Below are positions 51,454 to 63,112 of a stretch of 64,000 bases of DNA, piece by piece. This stretch comes from an uncultured Pelagimonas sp. Its GTDB lineage: Bacteria; Pseudomonadota; Alphaproteobacteria; Rhodobacterales; Rhodobacteraceae. Made by a program: the position numbers and the translations under genes. Location of the stretch: assembly GCA_947497905.1 (NCBI GenBank), contig CANMIH010000013.1, forward strand, positions 1-64,000. The letters are read 5' to 3'. Numbering within the stretch: position 1 is the stretch's first letter; every line of letters starts with the position of its first letter. The notes under the pieces were generated by a model. That model saw only the letters and a program-made list of their open reading frames with translations, made no database searches and was not told the origin of the DNA.

Positions 51454-52368
51454 ATGATTGATATGAAATCCGGGTCTGGTGGATTCGAAAACGCTTTGAC
51501 CATTCTGGAAAATTCGAGAAGCCTTGAGCTGAAGCGCGAACTAAAGATGGCCCTGAAAGACATCCAAGCAGGGCAGGATGCTCAGGCGCATAAACGGCTG
51601 GCGGCCCTGCTGGATCGGTTGGATGCACCCTCTGATCTCTGGTTGCACCGCAAATGGGATCGCCGTCTGGACCAACAGGCCGCTGCCCTGTCATTCGCCG
51701 ACCAAGACCGTACTGTATTAAAACGCAAACTGAGACGCGCGTTTCTCGACCGGTTTGATCGGGCCGAGAGAGGCACAGATCCGTTCCCTTATTTCACTGC
51801 GCCTCAGACCCTACCCGATGAAATGTACCTGGCCCTGCTTCTGGCCGCGCCGCATGTGAGTGCCTTTCGCGCCCACACCAATGCGGACTACCTGCAACAG
51901 GGCCAGTTTCAGAGGTACTTCACTGCGATCACCCCAGAGGCTCTAAGCGCCTCACATCCGCGGTCACAGAGCCTGTGGATGGCGGTAAAAGAGGTGTTTC
52001 ACGACCCGGATATCATTGCGCGGATGTGTGAATGTCTGGATATCGTTGTGCCGCCCCGGTGGCGGGTTGTGACACGGCTTCAACTGGACCGCTGTGGCGC
52101 CCTTATCGCCCCACATCTGGATGGCGAACATGGGGGGCTGTTCACGTTTCAGATGTATTTCCCGTTGAACAAAGACAATTTCGACACCGGCACATCGCTT
52201 TTCCGCAAGCAAGGCAGCGCCTTTGAAACGGTGCATAAATTCACCTATGCGCCCAATTTTGCCTATGGGTTCAAGATTTCTGACAGCTCCTGGCATGGTG
52301 CTTTGGAAGGTTTAGATCCATTGGCGGAGGGCCGTATGAGCCTCGTTGTGCGTCTGTTCAAAGACTAG
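51454..52368 (+). CDS. 2-oxoglutarate/Fe(II)-dependent oxygenase-like protein
   Basis: A 304-aa cytosolic protein. An N-terminal helical region of about 110 aa is followed by a double-stranded beta-helix domain. The metal ligands fit His221 and Asp223 in APHLDGEHGG and His281 in DSSWHGALEG. An Arg in RMSLVVRLFKD fits the 2-oxoglutarate contact. This resembles oxygenases that hydroxylate small molecules or sugars in polysaccharide loci, but the substrate is unknown. No clear ribosome-binding site is seen. Monocistronic, with a bidirectional terminator downstream. Confidence 0.75.
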   Translation: MIDMKSGSGGFENALTILENSRSLELKRELKMALKDIQAGQDAQAHKRLAALLDRLDAPSDLWLHRKWDRRLDQQAAALSFADQDRTVLKRKLRRAFLDRFDRAERGTDPFPYFTAPQTLPDEMYLALLLAAPHVSAFRAHTNADYLQQGQFQRYFTAITPEALSASHPRSQSLWMAVKEVFHDPDIIARMCECLDIVVPPRWRVVTRLQLDRCGALIAPHLDGEHGGLFTFQMYFPLNKDNFDTGTSLFRKQGSAFETVHKFTYAPNFAYGFKISDSSWHGALEGLDPLAEGRMSLVVRLFKD

Positions 52369-52383
52369 GCTGCAGCTAGGAGG

Positions 52384-52419
52384 CAAAAGAAAAGGCGACC
52401 CTTTGGGGCCGCCCTTTTT
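52384..52419. terminator. Bidirectional terminator between the oxygenase gene and ileS
   Basis: Stem GGCGACCC/GGGCCGCC (one A-C mismatch) is flanked by CTTTTT on the plus strand and by CTTTTCTTTTG when read on the minus strand. It therefore ends both the oxygenase transcript and the convergent ileS transcript. Confidence 0.82.
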
Positions 52420-52443
52420 AAGTTTCACCGTTCAAACGGGGTG

Positions 52444-55356
<2,913 letters not shown>

Positions 55357-55627
55357 AAGGGGCGTCCTTGGATCAGCATCTTTTCAGGAAAATGTGGGGC
55401 GGCGCGGCAGTCCATACGCCTTGTCCCGGCGGCTCAAGCAGCGAGCGCCGGGCATATAATTCGAATAATGATCGCGAACGGATGCATCATGGGGGCGTTA
55501 TAGGCGCCTGTGGGGCCGGGGTCCAGAGGCTACGGGCGCGCACGGGCACTGACCCATTGTGAGCCTCTTCGATTCCGCTAAACTGGTGAGCAGCGTTTAT
55601 TAGACGCATGGCTATAGGATTGAGAGT

Positions 55628-55975
55628 ATGAAAAATCTTGGTTTCAGCATTCTAGCTTTACAGGTGATTGCAGCGGGCGCCTCGGCCGACACAACTTTGT
55701 CCGGTTCGGAGATCCGAACATTTCTGACCGGCGCGACGGTTGTGTTTGAAGATGGCGAGCAAAAGTGGATGTCAGGTGGCAAGACCATTTCGACGTTCTT
55801 TAGCAGTCAGGGCCGCGAAGATGTGAATGGATCCTGGGCTGTCGAGGGGAATAAATTATGTGAGACCTTTCCCCGAACCGGACGGCAATGTCTGACCGTT
55901 GTGGTCCTCAACGGTGGCGATATTCGGTTCATCCCAAGGGATGGAAATCACTATACCGGCTCGAAACTTGACTAG
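55628..55975 (+). CDS. Small exported protein of unknown function
   Basis: A 115-aa protein with signal peptide MKNLGFSILALQVIAAGASA. The mature part has SGSEIRTFLTGATVVFED, MSGGKTISTF and GSWAVEGNKLCETFPRTGRQ with a pair of Cys (in KLCETF and RQCLTV) that could form a disulfide. The pattern resembles small periplasmic proteins with a DUF995-like fold, but I do not assign a family with confidence. GAGAG lies before the ATG. Apparently monocistronic. Confidence 0.7.
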   Translation: MKNLGFSILALQVIAAGASADTTLSGSEIRTFLTGATVVFEDGEQKWMSGGKTISTFFSSQGREDVNGSWAVEGNKLCETFPRTGRQCLTVVVLNGGDIRFIPRDGNHYTGSKLD

Positions 55976-56046
55976 ACCTTGATCGCGCAGCGCGCCTAGT
56001 CAGATCGCGGCCAAAACAGACGCAATTCCTAAGATGGAGAGATCTT

Positions 56047-56463
56047 ATGTCTGCAATTCCTCCGCGATTTGATATCACGGGCGCGTCCATTGATCAGGTC
56101 GTTCAAACCTTCTACGCGCGGGTGCGGGCGCATCCCGAGCTTGGGCCGGTCTTTGGCAACCACGTCGGGACAACAGATGCCGATTGGGATGCGCATATCG
56201 CCAAGATCACCAACTTCTGGCGCAACGCGATCCTGCGCGAACCGGTGTACAACGGCAATCCGATGCAGGTGCACATGCAGGCGCGCGATGTGCGTGTGGG
56301 GCATTTTGACCCCTGGCTTGGATTGTTTGAAGAGGTGTTGCGGGCGGAACTGCCCAAGGACGTCGCCGAGACCTGGCTGGCTCTGACCCATCGCATTGCG
56401 CGCGGGTTTAAAATACAGCTGGCAGATCGCGACAATCCAAGCGGTATTCCCGCTTTGGGATAA
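56047..56463 (+). CDS. Group III truncated hemoglobin
   Basis: A 138-aa heme protein of the TrHb3 class related to Campylobacter Ctb. The alignment by eye gives Tyr23 (B10) in TFYARV, LGPVFGNHVGTTDADW, NFWRNAIL, the proximal His76 in YNGNPMQVHMQ, and Trp90 (G8) in FDPWLGLF. It may handle oxygen or nitric oxide; the exact role is unknown in alphaproteobacteria. GGAGAG lies upstream. It is followed by the CTGGC-rich noncoding region. Confidence 0.92.
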   Translation: MSAIPPRFDITGASIDQVVQTFYARVRAHPELGPVFGNHVGTTDADWDAHIAKITNFWRNAILREPVYNGNPMQVHMQARDVRVGHFDPWLGLFEEVLRAELPKDVAETWLALTHRIARGFKIQLADRDNPSGIPALG

Positions 56464-56469
56464 AGCAGG

Positions 56470-56853
56470 CTGGCGTCCTGGCGGTAAGCTGGGGGGCTGG
56501 CGTGTGTTGAAAAGTCATAAAGTTGAAAAGCGAGCGGAGCGGCCTTGCGCGTGGCGAGGTGGCTTGCTTGCCGGAATGCTTTGAACTGCCTGCACCAGCG
56601 GGAGGAGTGGGCCGCGTGATGTGGGTGGTCTGCGTGTCTTGGCGGGCGGCGCTGGCTGGCGACTGACACGTATAAGGTATCTCAAGGCTCAGATCTGGCT
56701 GGCGATGCGACCTGGCGATTGGCTAGGTGGCTGGCGTGCTGACGTCTGAACAAAGCAAACCATGGCGGTCAACGCGTGAATTTCATGGATGCAAGGAAGG
56801 CTGGCTTGCAGTGAACTGGCTGGCGGTTGCTGGCGATGTTCAAGCTGCTGGCT
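56470..56853 (+). repeat. Strand-biased CTGGC(G/T) motif array in a noncoding region
   Basis: The 528-bp gap 56464-56991 has no convincing gene. Within it CTGGCG occurs at 56470, 56478, 56497, 56656, 56699, 56712, 56731, 56820 and 56830, and CTGGCT at 56652, 56695, 56801, 56816 and 56848. I see no GCCAG on the same strand. Several copies are in the form CTGGCTGGCG. The spacing is irregular. It could be a small-RNA gene, a protein-binding array or a decaying repeat. Confidence 0.65.
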
Positions 56854-56991
56854 TGCTGTCTTGAGATTGAACTTAGGGGCCGTGCGGCGGACCGTCAATA
56901 GGAAAAATGCAATAAAATCATATACTTGATAGATTTACTCGGGAATGTTGCGCCTGCATTTCCTGACTATTTTAGTCATTTGGCTATCCCC

Positions 56992-57471
56992 TTAAAACCA
57001 TTCAAAAACTGGTCGAGCCAGCATCAGCCACAGGATCGCAGCCACGGCAAAGAAGGCGGGAAAACCGCAGGCGAACCAGATGCGGAACAGAAAAAAGTAG
57101 CGTGGGGGCAGGTCGGTGTCCGTTGCCACGGCCACCCGTGCCAGATCGCGCAGCCGAATCTGTATCCAGACCACCGGCAGCCAGAACAGGCCGGTGATCC
57201 CATAAAGGATCAACGACAGCGCAATCCAGGGCTCGGTCAGGTCCCAACCGAGCTCACGGGCCAAGAGATAGCCGGTGATTGGCTGCACAACCACGGCGCT
57301 GGCGGTGAACAGCGTATCCGCCACAACAACCACTCCCGCCGTATGTGCAATCAGGCGTGCATCGCGGGTGCGATGGGCCATCAGCATGAAAAAGGCGATG
57401 CCCGCGCCGGTCCCCAGCAGAACAGTGGCGCCAACAACATGCATCCAACGCAGGGCAAGCTCGTAGAGCAT
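56992..57471 (-). CDS. DUF2269 family integral membrane protein
   Basis: A 159-aa membrane protein with four helices (about residues 5-27, 45-66, 79-101 and 130-152). Family-like features are MLYELALRWMHVVGATVLLG, the GYLLARELGWDLTEPWIALS loop and FWLPVVWIQIRLRDLA. I start at the ATG that overlaps the upstream stop by one base (TGATG); the open frame continues further but lies within the upstream gene. Translationally coupled to the SDR-DoxX gene. Function unknown. Confidence 0.86.
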   Translation of the reverse strand: MLYELALRWMHVVGATVLLGTGAGIAFFMLMAHRTRDARLIAHTAGVVVVADTLFTASAVVVQPITGYLLARELGWDLTEPWIALSLILYGITGLFWLPVVWIQIRLRDLARVAVATDTDLPPRYFFLFRIWFACGFPAFFAVAAILWLMLARPVFEWF

Positions 57472-58769
57472 CAGCGGTCCTCCAGCAGGTGCGCCGTGAC
57501 TAGGGCCAGCATCAGCGCCGGTCCGATTTTGGCAAGCGGCCCAAGAGGGTCTGCCCAAAGATGCGGTGTCACCACCGTTCCCATCACCAGATAGATCGCG
57601 CTGACACCGGCCATGGCGAGCGCCGCTTTTTGCGCCCACGGGCGGTACAAAAGCGCTGCGGCAAGGAGGATGTCGATAACCGACCAGAACAGAACCGAGA
57701 GTTTTGCCAGTCCCGCGCTCCAGCCCATTTCAAGCAGGGTGCGCATGGCCGCAGGTAGGCTTAGAACCCCCATCACTCCCGAAAATCCCCAGAACAGAGC
57801 CAGTGTCGAGACGCAAAGTGGCATAAGCAGCGCGGCCCGGGCCTGTGCACGGTGTTCCGGGCCAAGCTGTAACTGCTCCAGGCTCTGTTCAAGTGTGGGG
57901 ACCGCAGAGGCCAGACGGCTCCATGGCGCTGGGTCGCCAATAGGCGTGTTTTTGAGCACTGAAATGGCTGTGCTGCGCAGGGGACTGCGCCAACCGAGGC
58001 GGCCAAGGAGATCAGCGGATTTGGCGGTCATAGGGATCATCCAACCGGGCAACGTGAGGGTGGCACGGGCTGGCGAAAGACCAAGGGCATGCCGATGGGT
58101 GGCAATGATCTGGGGTAGGCTCTGGGGGGTGGTCTCAACGAGATCCAGCTGCTGACCCAGCAGATCATCGGTTTCAATGGCGCGCAGAACGGCGGTGCAG
58201 ATGTCGGCGGTTCCGACGCTTTGAAGTTTGGCTTCTGGCAGCGCAAGGGGCTGAATAAGTGGCACAGAAGCGAGCATGCGGATTAAGGTCGTCCCGCCAT
58301 AGGCACTGCGCGCCAAAACCAGACCGGGCCGCAGGACCGTGGCCTCGGCACCAGATGCCAGAAGCGCCATGTCACCCCGGGCTTTGCTGGCAAGGAAAGG
58401 GATCGGGCTGTCAGGAGAGGCCCCAACCGCCGAGATCTGCACCACGCGTGTGTTCGACCTGCAGGCCGCTATGCCCAGCGCGGCAAGCGCATGATGATGC
58501 AGCGCTTCAAGATCGGCGTCAGGCCCATCCTGAAGGGCACCTGCGCAGTTCACAACGGCATCAAAGCCTTGCAACATGTGCCAAGCCCCGGGGGAGGTGG
58601 TTTGCGCCATGTCCAGAGTGAGGAACTCCACACCGGGCAGGCGGCGATGGGCCGCTCTGGAACTGCGCCCGGCGCCTGTCACCCGATGGCCCGCGCGGCG
58701 CAGGGCTGTGACAACCTCAGCCCCAATCAATCCATAGGCCCCCAGAACCAGAATGTGTTTCTCGGTCAT
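57471..58769 (-). CDS. NAD(P)-binding SDR-family protein fused to a DoxX-like membrane domain
   Basis: A 432-aa two-domain protein. The N-terminal 290 residues are an atypical short-chain dehydrogenase of the NmrA/epimerase type with nucleotide-binding GAYGLIGAEVV (Gly10, Gly13, Gly16), VNCAGALQDGPD and VQISAVGASPDSPIPFLASK. The C-terminal 130 residues contain four hydrophobic helices of DoxX-like type. The start is chosen for AGGAGA upstream and the immediate Rossmann strand. It is coupled to a DUF2269 membrane protein, and the two probably work together at the membrane. Substrate unknown. Confidence 0.87.
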   Translation of the reverse strand: MTEKHILVLGAYGLIGAEVVTALRRAGHRVTGAGRSSRAAHRRLPGVEFLTLDMAQTTSPGAWHMLQGFDAVVNCAGALQDGPDADLEALHHHALAALGIAACRSNTRVVQISAVGASPDSPIPFLASKARGDMALLASGAEATVLRPGLVLARSAYGGTTLIRMLASVPLIQPLALPEAKLQSVGTADICTAVLRAIETDDLLGQQLDLVETTPQSLPQIIATHRHALGLSPARATLTLPGWMIPMTAKSADLLGRLGWRSPLRSTAISVLKNTPIGDPAPWSRLASAVPTLEQSLEQLQLGPEHRAQARAALLMPLCVSTLALFWGFSGVMGVLSLPAAMRTLLEMGWSAGLAKLSVLFWSVIDILLAAALLYRPWAQKAALAMAGVSAIYLVMGTVVTPHLWADPLGPLAKIGPALMLALVTAHLLEDR

Positions 58770-58891
58770 TTTGCGCTCTCCTGACGACAGGACATCACGA
58801 AATTGGGGGCGGGACACTGTGGTGTTGTAGCGCGGCGGGATGCGTGCACGCGCCATTTCTCACTGTTTGAGCCAGAAGACATTTGGGTGGT

Positions 58892-59899
58892 TTAGGATTT
58901 CTCCGACTGAAACAGGCCGCCCAGGGCGCCGCGGATGATGCCGCGCACCGAGGGGCGCTTGCCTTCGCCAAAGGGCAGGGGGCGGCAGACCTCCATGGCG
59001 GCAACGCCAACACGGGCGGTGAGTGAACCATTGACCAACCCTTCGCCAAACCGGCGTGAGAGTTTGCCCAAGAGGCCGCCCCCCAGAAGCGGTTCCAGCA
59101 TGTCATCGCCCACGGCAACCGCACCGGTGGCCACGAGATGGGACATGACCGCACGGGTCAGGCGCCAGCTTCCCAAGGTGCCCGAACGCCCGCCATAGAT
59201 CTCTGCAATCCGGCGGATCATGCGTAGGTTGGCGGAGAGAGCTGTGACAACATCAACCAAGGCCAAGGGCACAAGCGCGGTCACGGTGGCCACTTGGCGT
59301 GCGGCCGCCTCAACTTCGGCACGTGCGGCCAGATCAAGCGGGGTCATCAGCTCGGTCTCCGCCATGGCAATTTGCCCTGCGGCATCAAACACCTCGTCGC
59401 GGCGGGATTTCAGACGATCCCGGCCCCAACTGGTGTCCTCGCGCCCGGTGTAGAGCGCCACCAGACTGTCATTGAAGCGGCGCGCGGCTTCGAGATCATC
59501 ATTGGCAAGCGCGTCTTTGGCCTGATGCTGCAACTTGTCCAAACGGGACAGGCGGGCAAAGGCGGCGACCTCTTTTACAGCAATGGCCAGTGCGACAAGC
59601 ACAAAGACCGCAATCAACCCGGTCACCGCCCAGCCAAGCAGCGGAGTGGCGGCGATCAGACTGGTGGTGTAATTCCACGCCGCGATGGACACCACCGTGC
59701 CCACAAGGGCCATGAGCAATCGCCAGAACCAGCGCGCAAGTGCCGAGGGTTTGCGCGCGGCCAGAACGGCGGCGGTGGCCATGGCTTTGCCTTGGGGGGC
59801 AGGCTCGGACAGCAGTTCGGGGACCGGCGCGGCCTCTGAGGGGCTGGGGGCCGTTGTTGTGTCACTGTCCAGATCGATCAGAACCGGGCCTTTGGTCAT
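58892..59899 (-). CDS. TIGR01620/YcjF-like inner-membrane protein (DUF697)
   Basis: A 335-aa protein with a low-complexity Pro/Ala/Glu N-terminus (residues 1-50). Two membrane helices are at about 65-115, and a C-terminal DUF697 region has LVPLALVDVVTALSANLRMI and RRIAEIYGGRSGTLGSWRLT. It forms one operon with the GNAT gene (ATGA overlap) and ycjX, and YcjX-YcjF pairing is also known in enterobacteria. Function is not established, though a stress link is known for the enterobacterial pair. Confidence 0.86.
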   Translation of the reverse strand: MTKGPVLIDLDSDTTTAPSPSEAAPVPELLSEPAPQGKAMATAAVLAARKPSALARWFWRLLMALVGTVVSIAAWNYTTSLIAATPLLGWAVTGLIAVFVLVALAIAVKEVAAFARLSRLDKLQHQAKDALANDDLEAARRFNDSLVALYTGREDTSWGRDRLKSRRDEVFDAAGQIAMAETELMTPLDLAARAEVEAAARQVATVTALVPLALVDVVTALSANLRMIRRIAEIYGGRSGTLGSWRLTRAVMSHLVATGAVAVGDDMLEPLLGGGLLGKLSRRFGEGLVNGSLTARVGVAAMEVCRPLPFGEGKRPSVRGIIRGALGGLFQSEKS

Positions 59900-60327
59900 G
59901 GTGCTTCCCATTGAAAATGAATGTCAGGCAGCTGTTCTTCGTTGCGGCTGCCGTCGGTGCGGTGCGTTTCAGAAAACCCGTGACGCTCGTAAAACCGCTG
60001 GGCGCCTGTGTTCTCGACAAAGGTCCAGAGGTCCAGCTTGCTGCGCTTGCTCATCGCGTCTTGCAAAAGTGCAGAGCCAACGCCTTGGTTCTGTGCCGTT
60101 TCATCCACAAACAGGGCGTGGATGTAGTCTTCTTCTCGAGCCAGAAACCCCAAAACTCGGGTGTCTTCTGCGACGGTGACCCAGCCGTAGTCAATCAAGC
60201 GTCCCATATGGGCGATGTCTTCGGCGCCGGTGTGCAGCAGCGGTTTCCAGTCACGTGCCGCCACGGCCTGCGTGATCATCGCGCCAAGCTTGCCGGCATC
60301 GGTTGAACGGGCAGGGCGCAGGATCAT
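59896..60327 (-). CDS. GNAT family N-acetyltransferase
   Basis: A 143-aa single-domain acetyltransferase. It has MILRPARSTDAGKLGAMI, the central strand YIHALFVDETAQNQGVGSAL with the acetyl-CoA loop QNQGVGS, and FVENTGAQRFYERHGFSET. It overlaps ycjX and the YcjF-like gene by ATGA on both sides. Acceptor unknown. Insertion between the ycjX and ycjF homologs suggests a common regulator rather than a common reaction. Confidence 0.9.
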   Translation of the reverse strand: MILRPARSTDAGKLGAMITQAVAARDWKPLLHTGAEDIAHMGRLIDYGWVTVAEDTRVLGFLAREEDYIHALFVDETAQNQGVGSALLQDAMSKRSKLDLWTFVENTGAQRFYERHGFSETHRTDGSRNEEQLPDIHFQWEAP

Positions 60328-61739
60328 AACTTGTCTCCAAACAAAAACTGGGCCGCGCGGTCGAGCCGAATATGGGGCGGGCCTTCGCCGGGTTGCAGCG
60401 TCAGAGGCGCGGGGGCGAAGTTCATCACCTGATAGTCCTGATCCAGCCAACCCTCGGCCCCCTGACGGGCAGGCCCCAGAAGATGCGCCGGATCCTCGGG
60501 CAATTCGCCGGGGTAAAAGGCGGCCTGTTTGCCACTGTCCAGCAGTGTGCCGCGCACGACATTAAGATCCCGCCCCTGATGGGTGACGCTTTGTTCGGTG
60601 GTTGCCCGCAGGCTGGCCAGCGCAAGCGCCTGGGTTTCCGCCCCGGCAAACCGGGCCCGGTCGCGGGCCTCGCGGGTCATGGCCTCCATAATCGCCGACA
60701 GGCGCGCGTGCTGGGTGTGGTGCAGGTGATCGGCCTTGGTGGCGGCAAAGAGGATCTTTTCCACCCGCTTGCCCAGCAAAAGTTTGCTGAGCCACGCGTT
60801 TAACCCGGGACGATAGGCGGTAAGAATATCGGCCATGGTCTGGCGCAGATCCTCAACAGCACGGGGACCGGCATGGATCGCCCCCAGGGCGTCCACCAAC
60901 ACCACCTGACGGTCGATGCGCGAAAAATGATCGCGAAAGAACGGTTTCACGACGCGGGACTTATAGGCCTCAAAGCGGCGCTCCATTTCGCGGTAAAGCG
61001 AACGGCGCGGCGGGGTGCCCATGGGCGGCAGCGGGGCAAAGGTCAGCACGGGCGAGCCTTCGAGTTCGCCGGGCAGCAGGAACCGCCCCGGTGAACAGTC
61101 GGAAAACCCGGCCTTGCGCGCCGCATGCAATGCCTCTGTATAGGTCGCGGTGAGGGCGCGGGCGCGGGTCTCGTCAAAATCGGCATCGGCGGGTTCGGAT
61201 TTGGCCATCTCGACATAGTTCGGCCCCTCGGGGCGGCTCTCCATCCGGGTGAGCATCTGCGAGGACCAATCGGCAAAAGATTTGTCGAGCAGGGCCAGAT
61301 CCAGCAGCCATTCACCGGGATAGTCGATGATATCCAGATGCACCGTGCGCGGGCCCTGAAACCCGGACAGCAACCCATTGGGGCGCAGTTTCAGCGAGAG
61401 GCGCAACTCTGAAACCGCGCGGGTGCTGTCGGGCCACTGCGGTGTGCGGGCGGTCAGAGCCCCCAGATGCGTTTCATAGTCAAAGCGCGGCACCGTGTCG
61501 TCGGGCTGGGGCTGGAGATAACTCGACAGAATGCGACCCTCGGACTGGGCCACAAGTTGCGGCATGCGCCCGCGATCCAGAAGATTGGCAACCAGCGAGG
61601 TGATGAACACGGTTTTGCCGGCCCGCGCTAGGCCGGTGACGCCCAGACGAATGGTGGTTTCGCCAAAGGCATCGGACAGCGTATCGGTCACATTGCCCAG
61701 ACTTTGGGTCACCGAATTGGTCAATGTGCTGATCACCAT
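60324..61739 (-). CDS. ycjX: YcjX family GTP-binding protein (DUF463)
   Basis: A 471-aa P-loop NTPase with Walker A GLARAGKTVFITSLVANLL (Lys42, Thr43) near the N-terminus and DIIDYPGEWLLDLALLDKSF. Further segments are QVVLVDALGAIHAGP, FAATKADHLHHTQHARL and VRGTLLDSGKQAAFYPGELP. I start at MVISTLTNSVTQSL; the 17 residues upstream are not conserved-looking. First gene of the ycjX-GNAT-ycjF unit, divergent from the MFS gene. A role in stress response is suggested by the family only. Confidence 0.92.
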   Translation of the reverse strand: MVISTLTNSVTQSLGNVTDTLSDAFGETTIRLGVTGLARAGKTVFITSLVANLLDRGRMPQLVAQSEGRILSSYLQPQPDDTVPRFDYETHLGALTARTPQWPDSTRAVSELRLSLKLRPNGLLSGFQGPRTVHLDIIDYPGEWLLDLALLDKSFADWSSQMLTRMESRPEGPNYVEMAKSEPADADFDETRARALTATYTEALHAARKAGFSDCSPGRFLLPGELEGSPVLTFAPLPPMGTPPRRSLYREMERRFEAYKSRVVKPFFRDHFSRIDRQVVLVDALGAIHAGPRAVEDLRQTMADILTAYRPGLNAWLSKLLLGKRVEKILFAATKADHLHHTQHARLSAIMEAMTREARDRARFAGAETQALALASLRATTEQSVTHQGRDLNVVRGTLLDSGKQAAFYPGELPEDPAHLLGPARQGAEGWLDQDYQVMNFAPAPLTLQPGEGPPHIRLDRAAQFLFGDKL

Positions 61740-61859
61740 AAAATGCCTTTCGTCTCTTTGATGCTGTGAACCTAAGCATTGAGGCCACACTTAGCTAGGG
61801 CAACAACAAGGGGGAATTGCGCGTCTTGTGCTTCCTAAAACAAAGGTCATGGTGGCGGC

Positions 61860-63089
61860 ATGAGTGTATTTAAACGCAACCCGGGATTCGCCCGGCTTTT
61901 CTTCGCCTCGTCTATTACTAATCTGGGCGACGGTGTTTCGGTTCTGGCCTTTCCGTGGCTTGCCTCTCTGATCACCCGCGATCCCTTTCTGATCTCACTG
62001 GTTGGATTTGCCACGCGCCTGCCTTGGCTGTTGTTCACGCTGCCTGCGGGGGTGATCACCGACCGCGCCAATCGGCTGCGCCTGATTGTGAATGCCGATC
62101 TGCTGCGCTTTGTGCTGACGGCTTTGGTCGTTGGGGTGATCCTGGTGATCCCCGAATTTCCGCCCGCGCAGCCGGGCCTGTGGATAGCCGCGCTGGCGGC
62201 TTTGGCCTTTTGTCTTGGCAGCGCCGAGGTTCTCCGGGACAACGCGGCGCAAACGCTGTTGCCCTCGATTGTGCGCAAAGAGGATCTTGAGGTCGCCAAT
62301 GGGCGGCTTTGGACCATCGAACATATCATGGGCCATTTTGTGGGCCCGCCTTTGGCTGGTGTGCTGATTGCGCTGGCACTGCCCTTACCCTTTGCGTTGG
62401 ACGCGGTCAGTTTTCTGGTGGCGGCGCTACTGATCCTGCGCATTCCCGTGACCCCGCGGGCCGCCCGGCCTCTGCGCAAACCCCGAGAAGAGGTGGCCGA
62501 GGCCTGGAGCTGGCTCAAGGCGCATCCGGTGATCCTGCGTTTGGCGGTGATGCTGGGTTTTATGAACCTCATCTCGATGATGAGCCTCACGCTGATTGTT
62601 CTGATTTCGCAGGATATTCTTGGACTTGATGCGGCCCAGCACGGTCTGCTTCTGGCCGTGGCCGCCTTTGGCGGCGTCGCCGGGGGGCTTTGGGGGCCGA
62701 AGGTCATCGGCTGGATGGGCAATCAGATCAGCCTCTTTGTGGCAATTGTGCTGATTGCGCTGGGCCTTGCCTTGATCGCGCTGACCAACCAGATCTGGGT
62801 CGTTGCCATGGCGCTGTTTGTAGAAAGCTTTGCTGCGCTTTTGTGGAACATCGTCACGGTGTCCTATCGTCAGCGTGTGATCCCCGATGATCTCCTGGGG
62901 CGGGTCAATTCGGTGTACCGTTTCTTTGGCTGGGGCGGTGCCCCGATAGGCGCGCTTCTGGCGGGGGTGTTGGTCAGCGTGAGCGAGCCGGCGCTGGGCC
63001 GCGAGATGGCGCTGCGTCTGCCCTATATGCTGGGGGCAGGTGGTATGGGGGTGATCCTGATCTATGCGCTCAGACGCTTGCGGCTCTGA
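61860..63089 (+). CDS. MFS transporter, probable drug or metabolite exporter
   Basis: A 409-aa inner-membrane protein with about 12 helices. The N-terminus reads RNPGFARLFFASSITNLGDG, the loop 2-3 motif is PAGVITDRANRLRLIVNADL, and a second-half motif is YRQRVIPDDLLGRVNSVYRF. This pattern fits the MFS_3/enterobactin-exporter-like subgroup. The substrate cannot be read from the sequence. No strong ribosome-binding site is seen. 23 bp before truA. Confidence 0.86.
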   Translation: MSVFKRNPGFARLFFASSITNLGDGVSVLAFPWLASLITRDPFLISLVGFATRLPWLLFTLPAGVITDRANRLRLIVNADLLRFVLTALVVGVILVIPEFPPAQPGLWIAALAALAFCLGSAEVLRDNAAQTLLPSIVRKEDLEVANGRLWTIEHIMGHFVGPPLAGVLIALALPLPFALDAVSFLVAALLILRIPVTPRAARPLRKPREEVAEAWSWLKAHPVILRLAVMLGFMNLISMMSLTLIVLISQDILGLDAAQHGLLLAVAAFGGVAGGLWGPKVIGWMGNQISLFVAIVLIALGLALIALTNQIWVVAMALFVESFAALLWNIVTVSYRQRVIPDDLLGRVNSVYRFFGWGGAPIGALLAGVLVSVSEPALGREMALRLPYMLGAGGMGVILIYALRRLRL

Positions 63090-63112
63090 GCATCACAGGC
63101 TAAGCCCCGCCC

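Noticed and set aside
56112-56669. 185-codon minus-strand frame across the hemoglobin gene and the CTGGC region
   Set aside because: It is antisense to the truncated hemoglobin gene, low in complexity, and has no recognisable family.
56689-56898. 69-codon minus-strand frame inside the CTGGC array
   Set aside because: Composition follows the repeated motif, with no ribosome-binding site or homology that I recognise; the region is treated as noncoding.
56926-57594. 222-codon plus-strand frame opposite the DUF2269 gene
   Set aside because: The minus strand encodes a clear four-helix membrane protein coupled to its upstream gene; the plus frame has a shadow-like composition.
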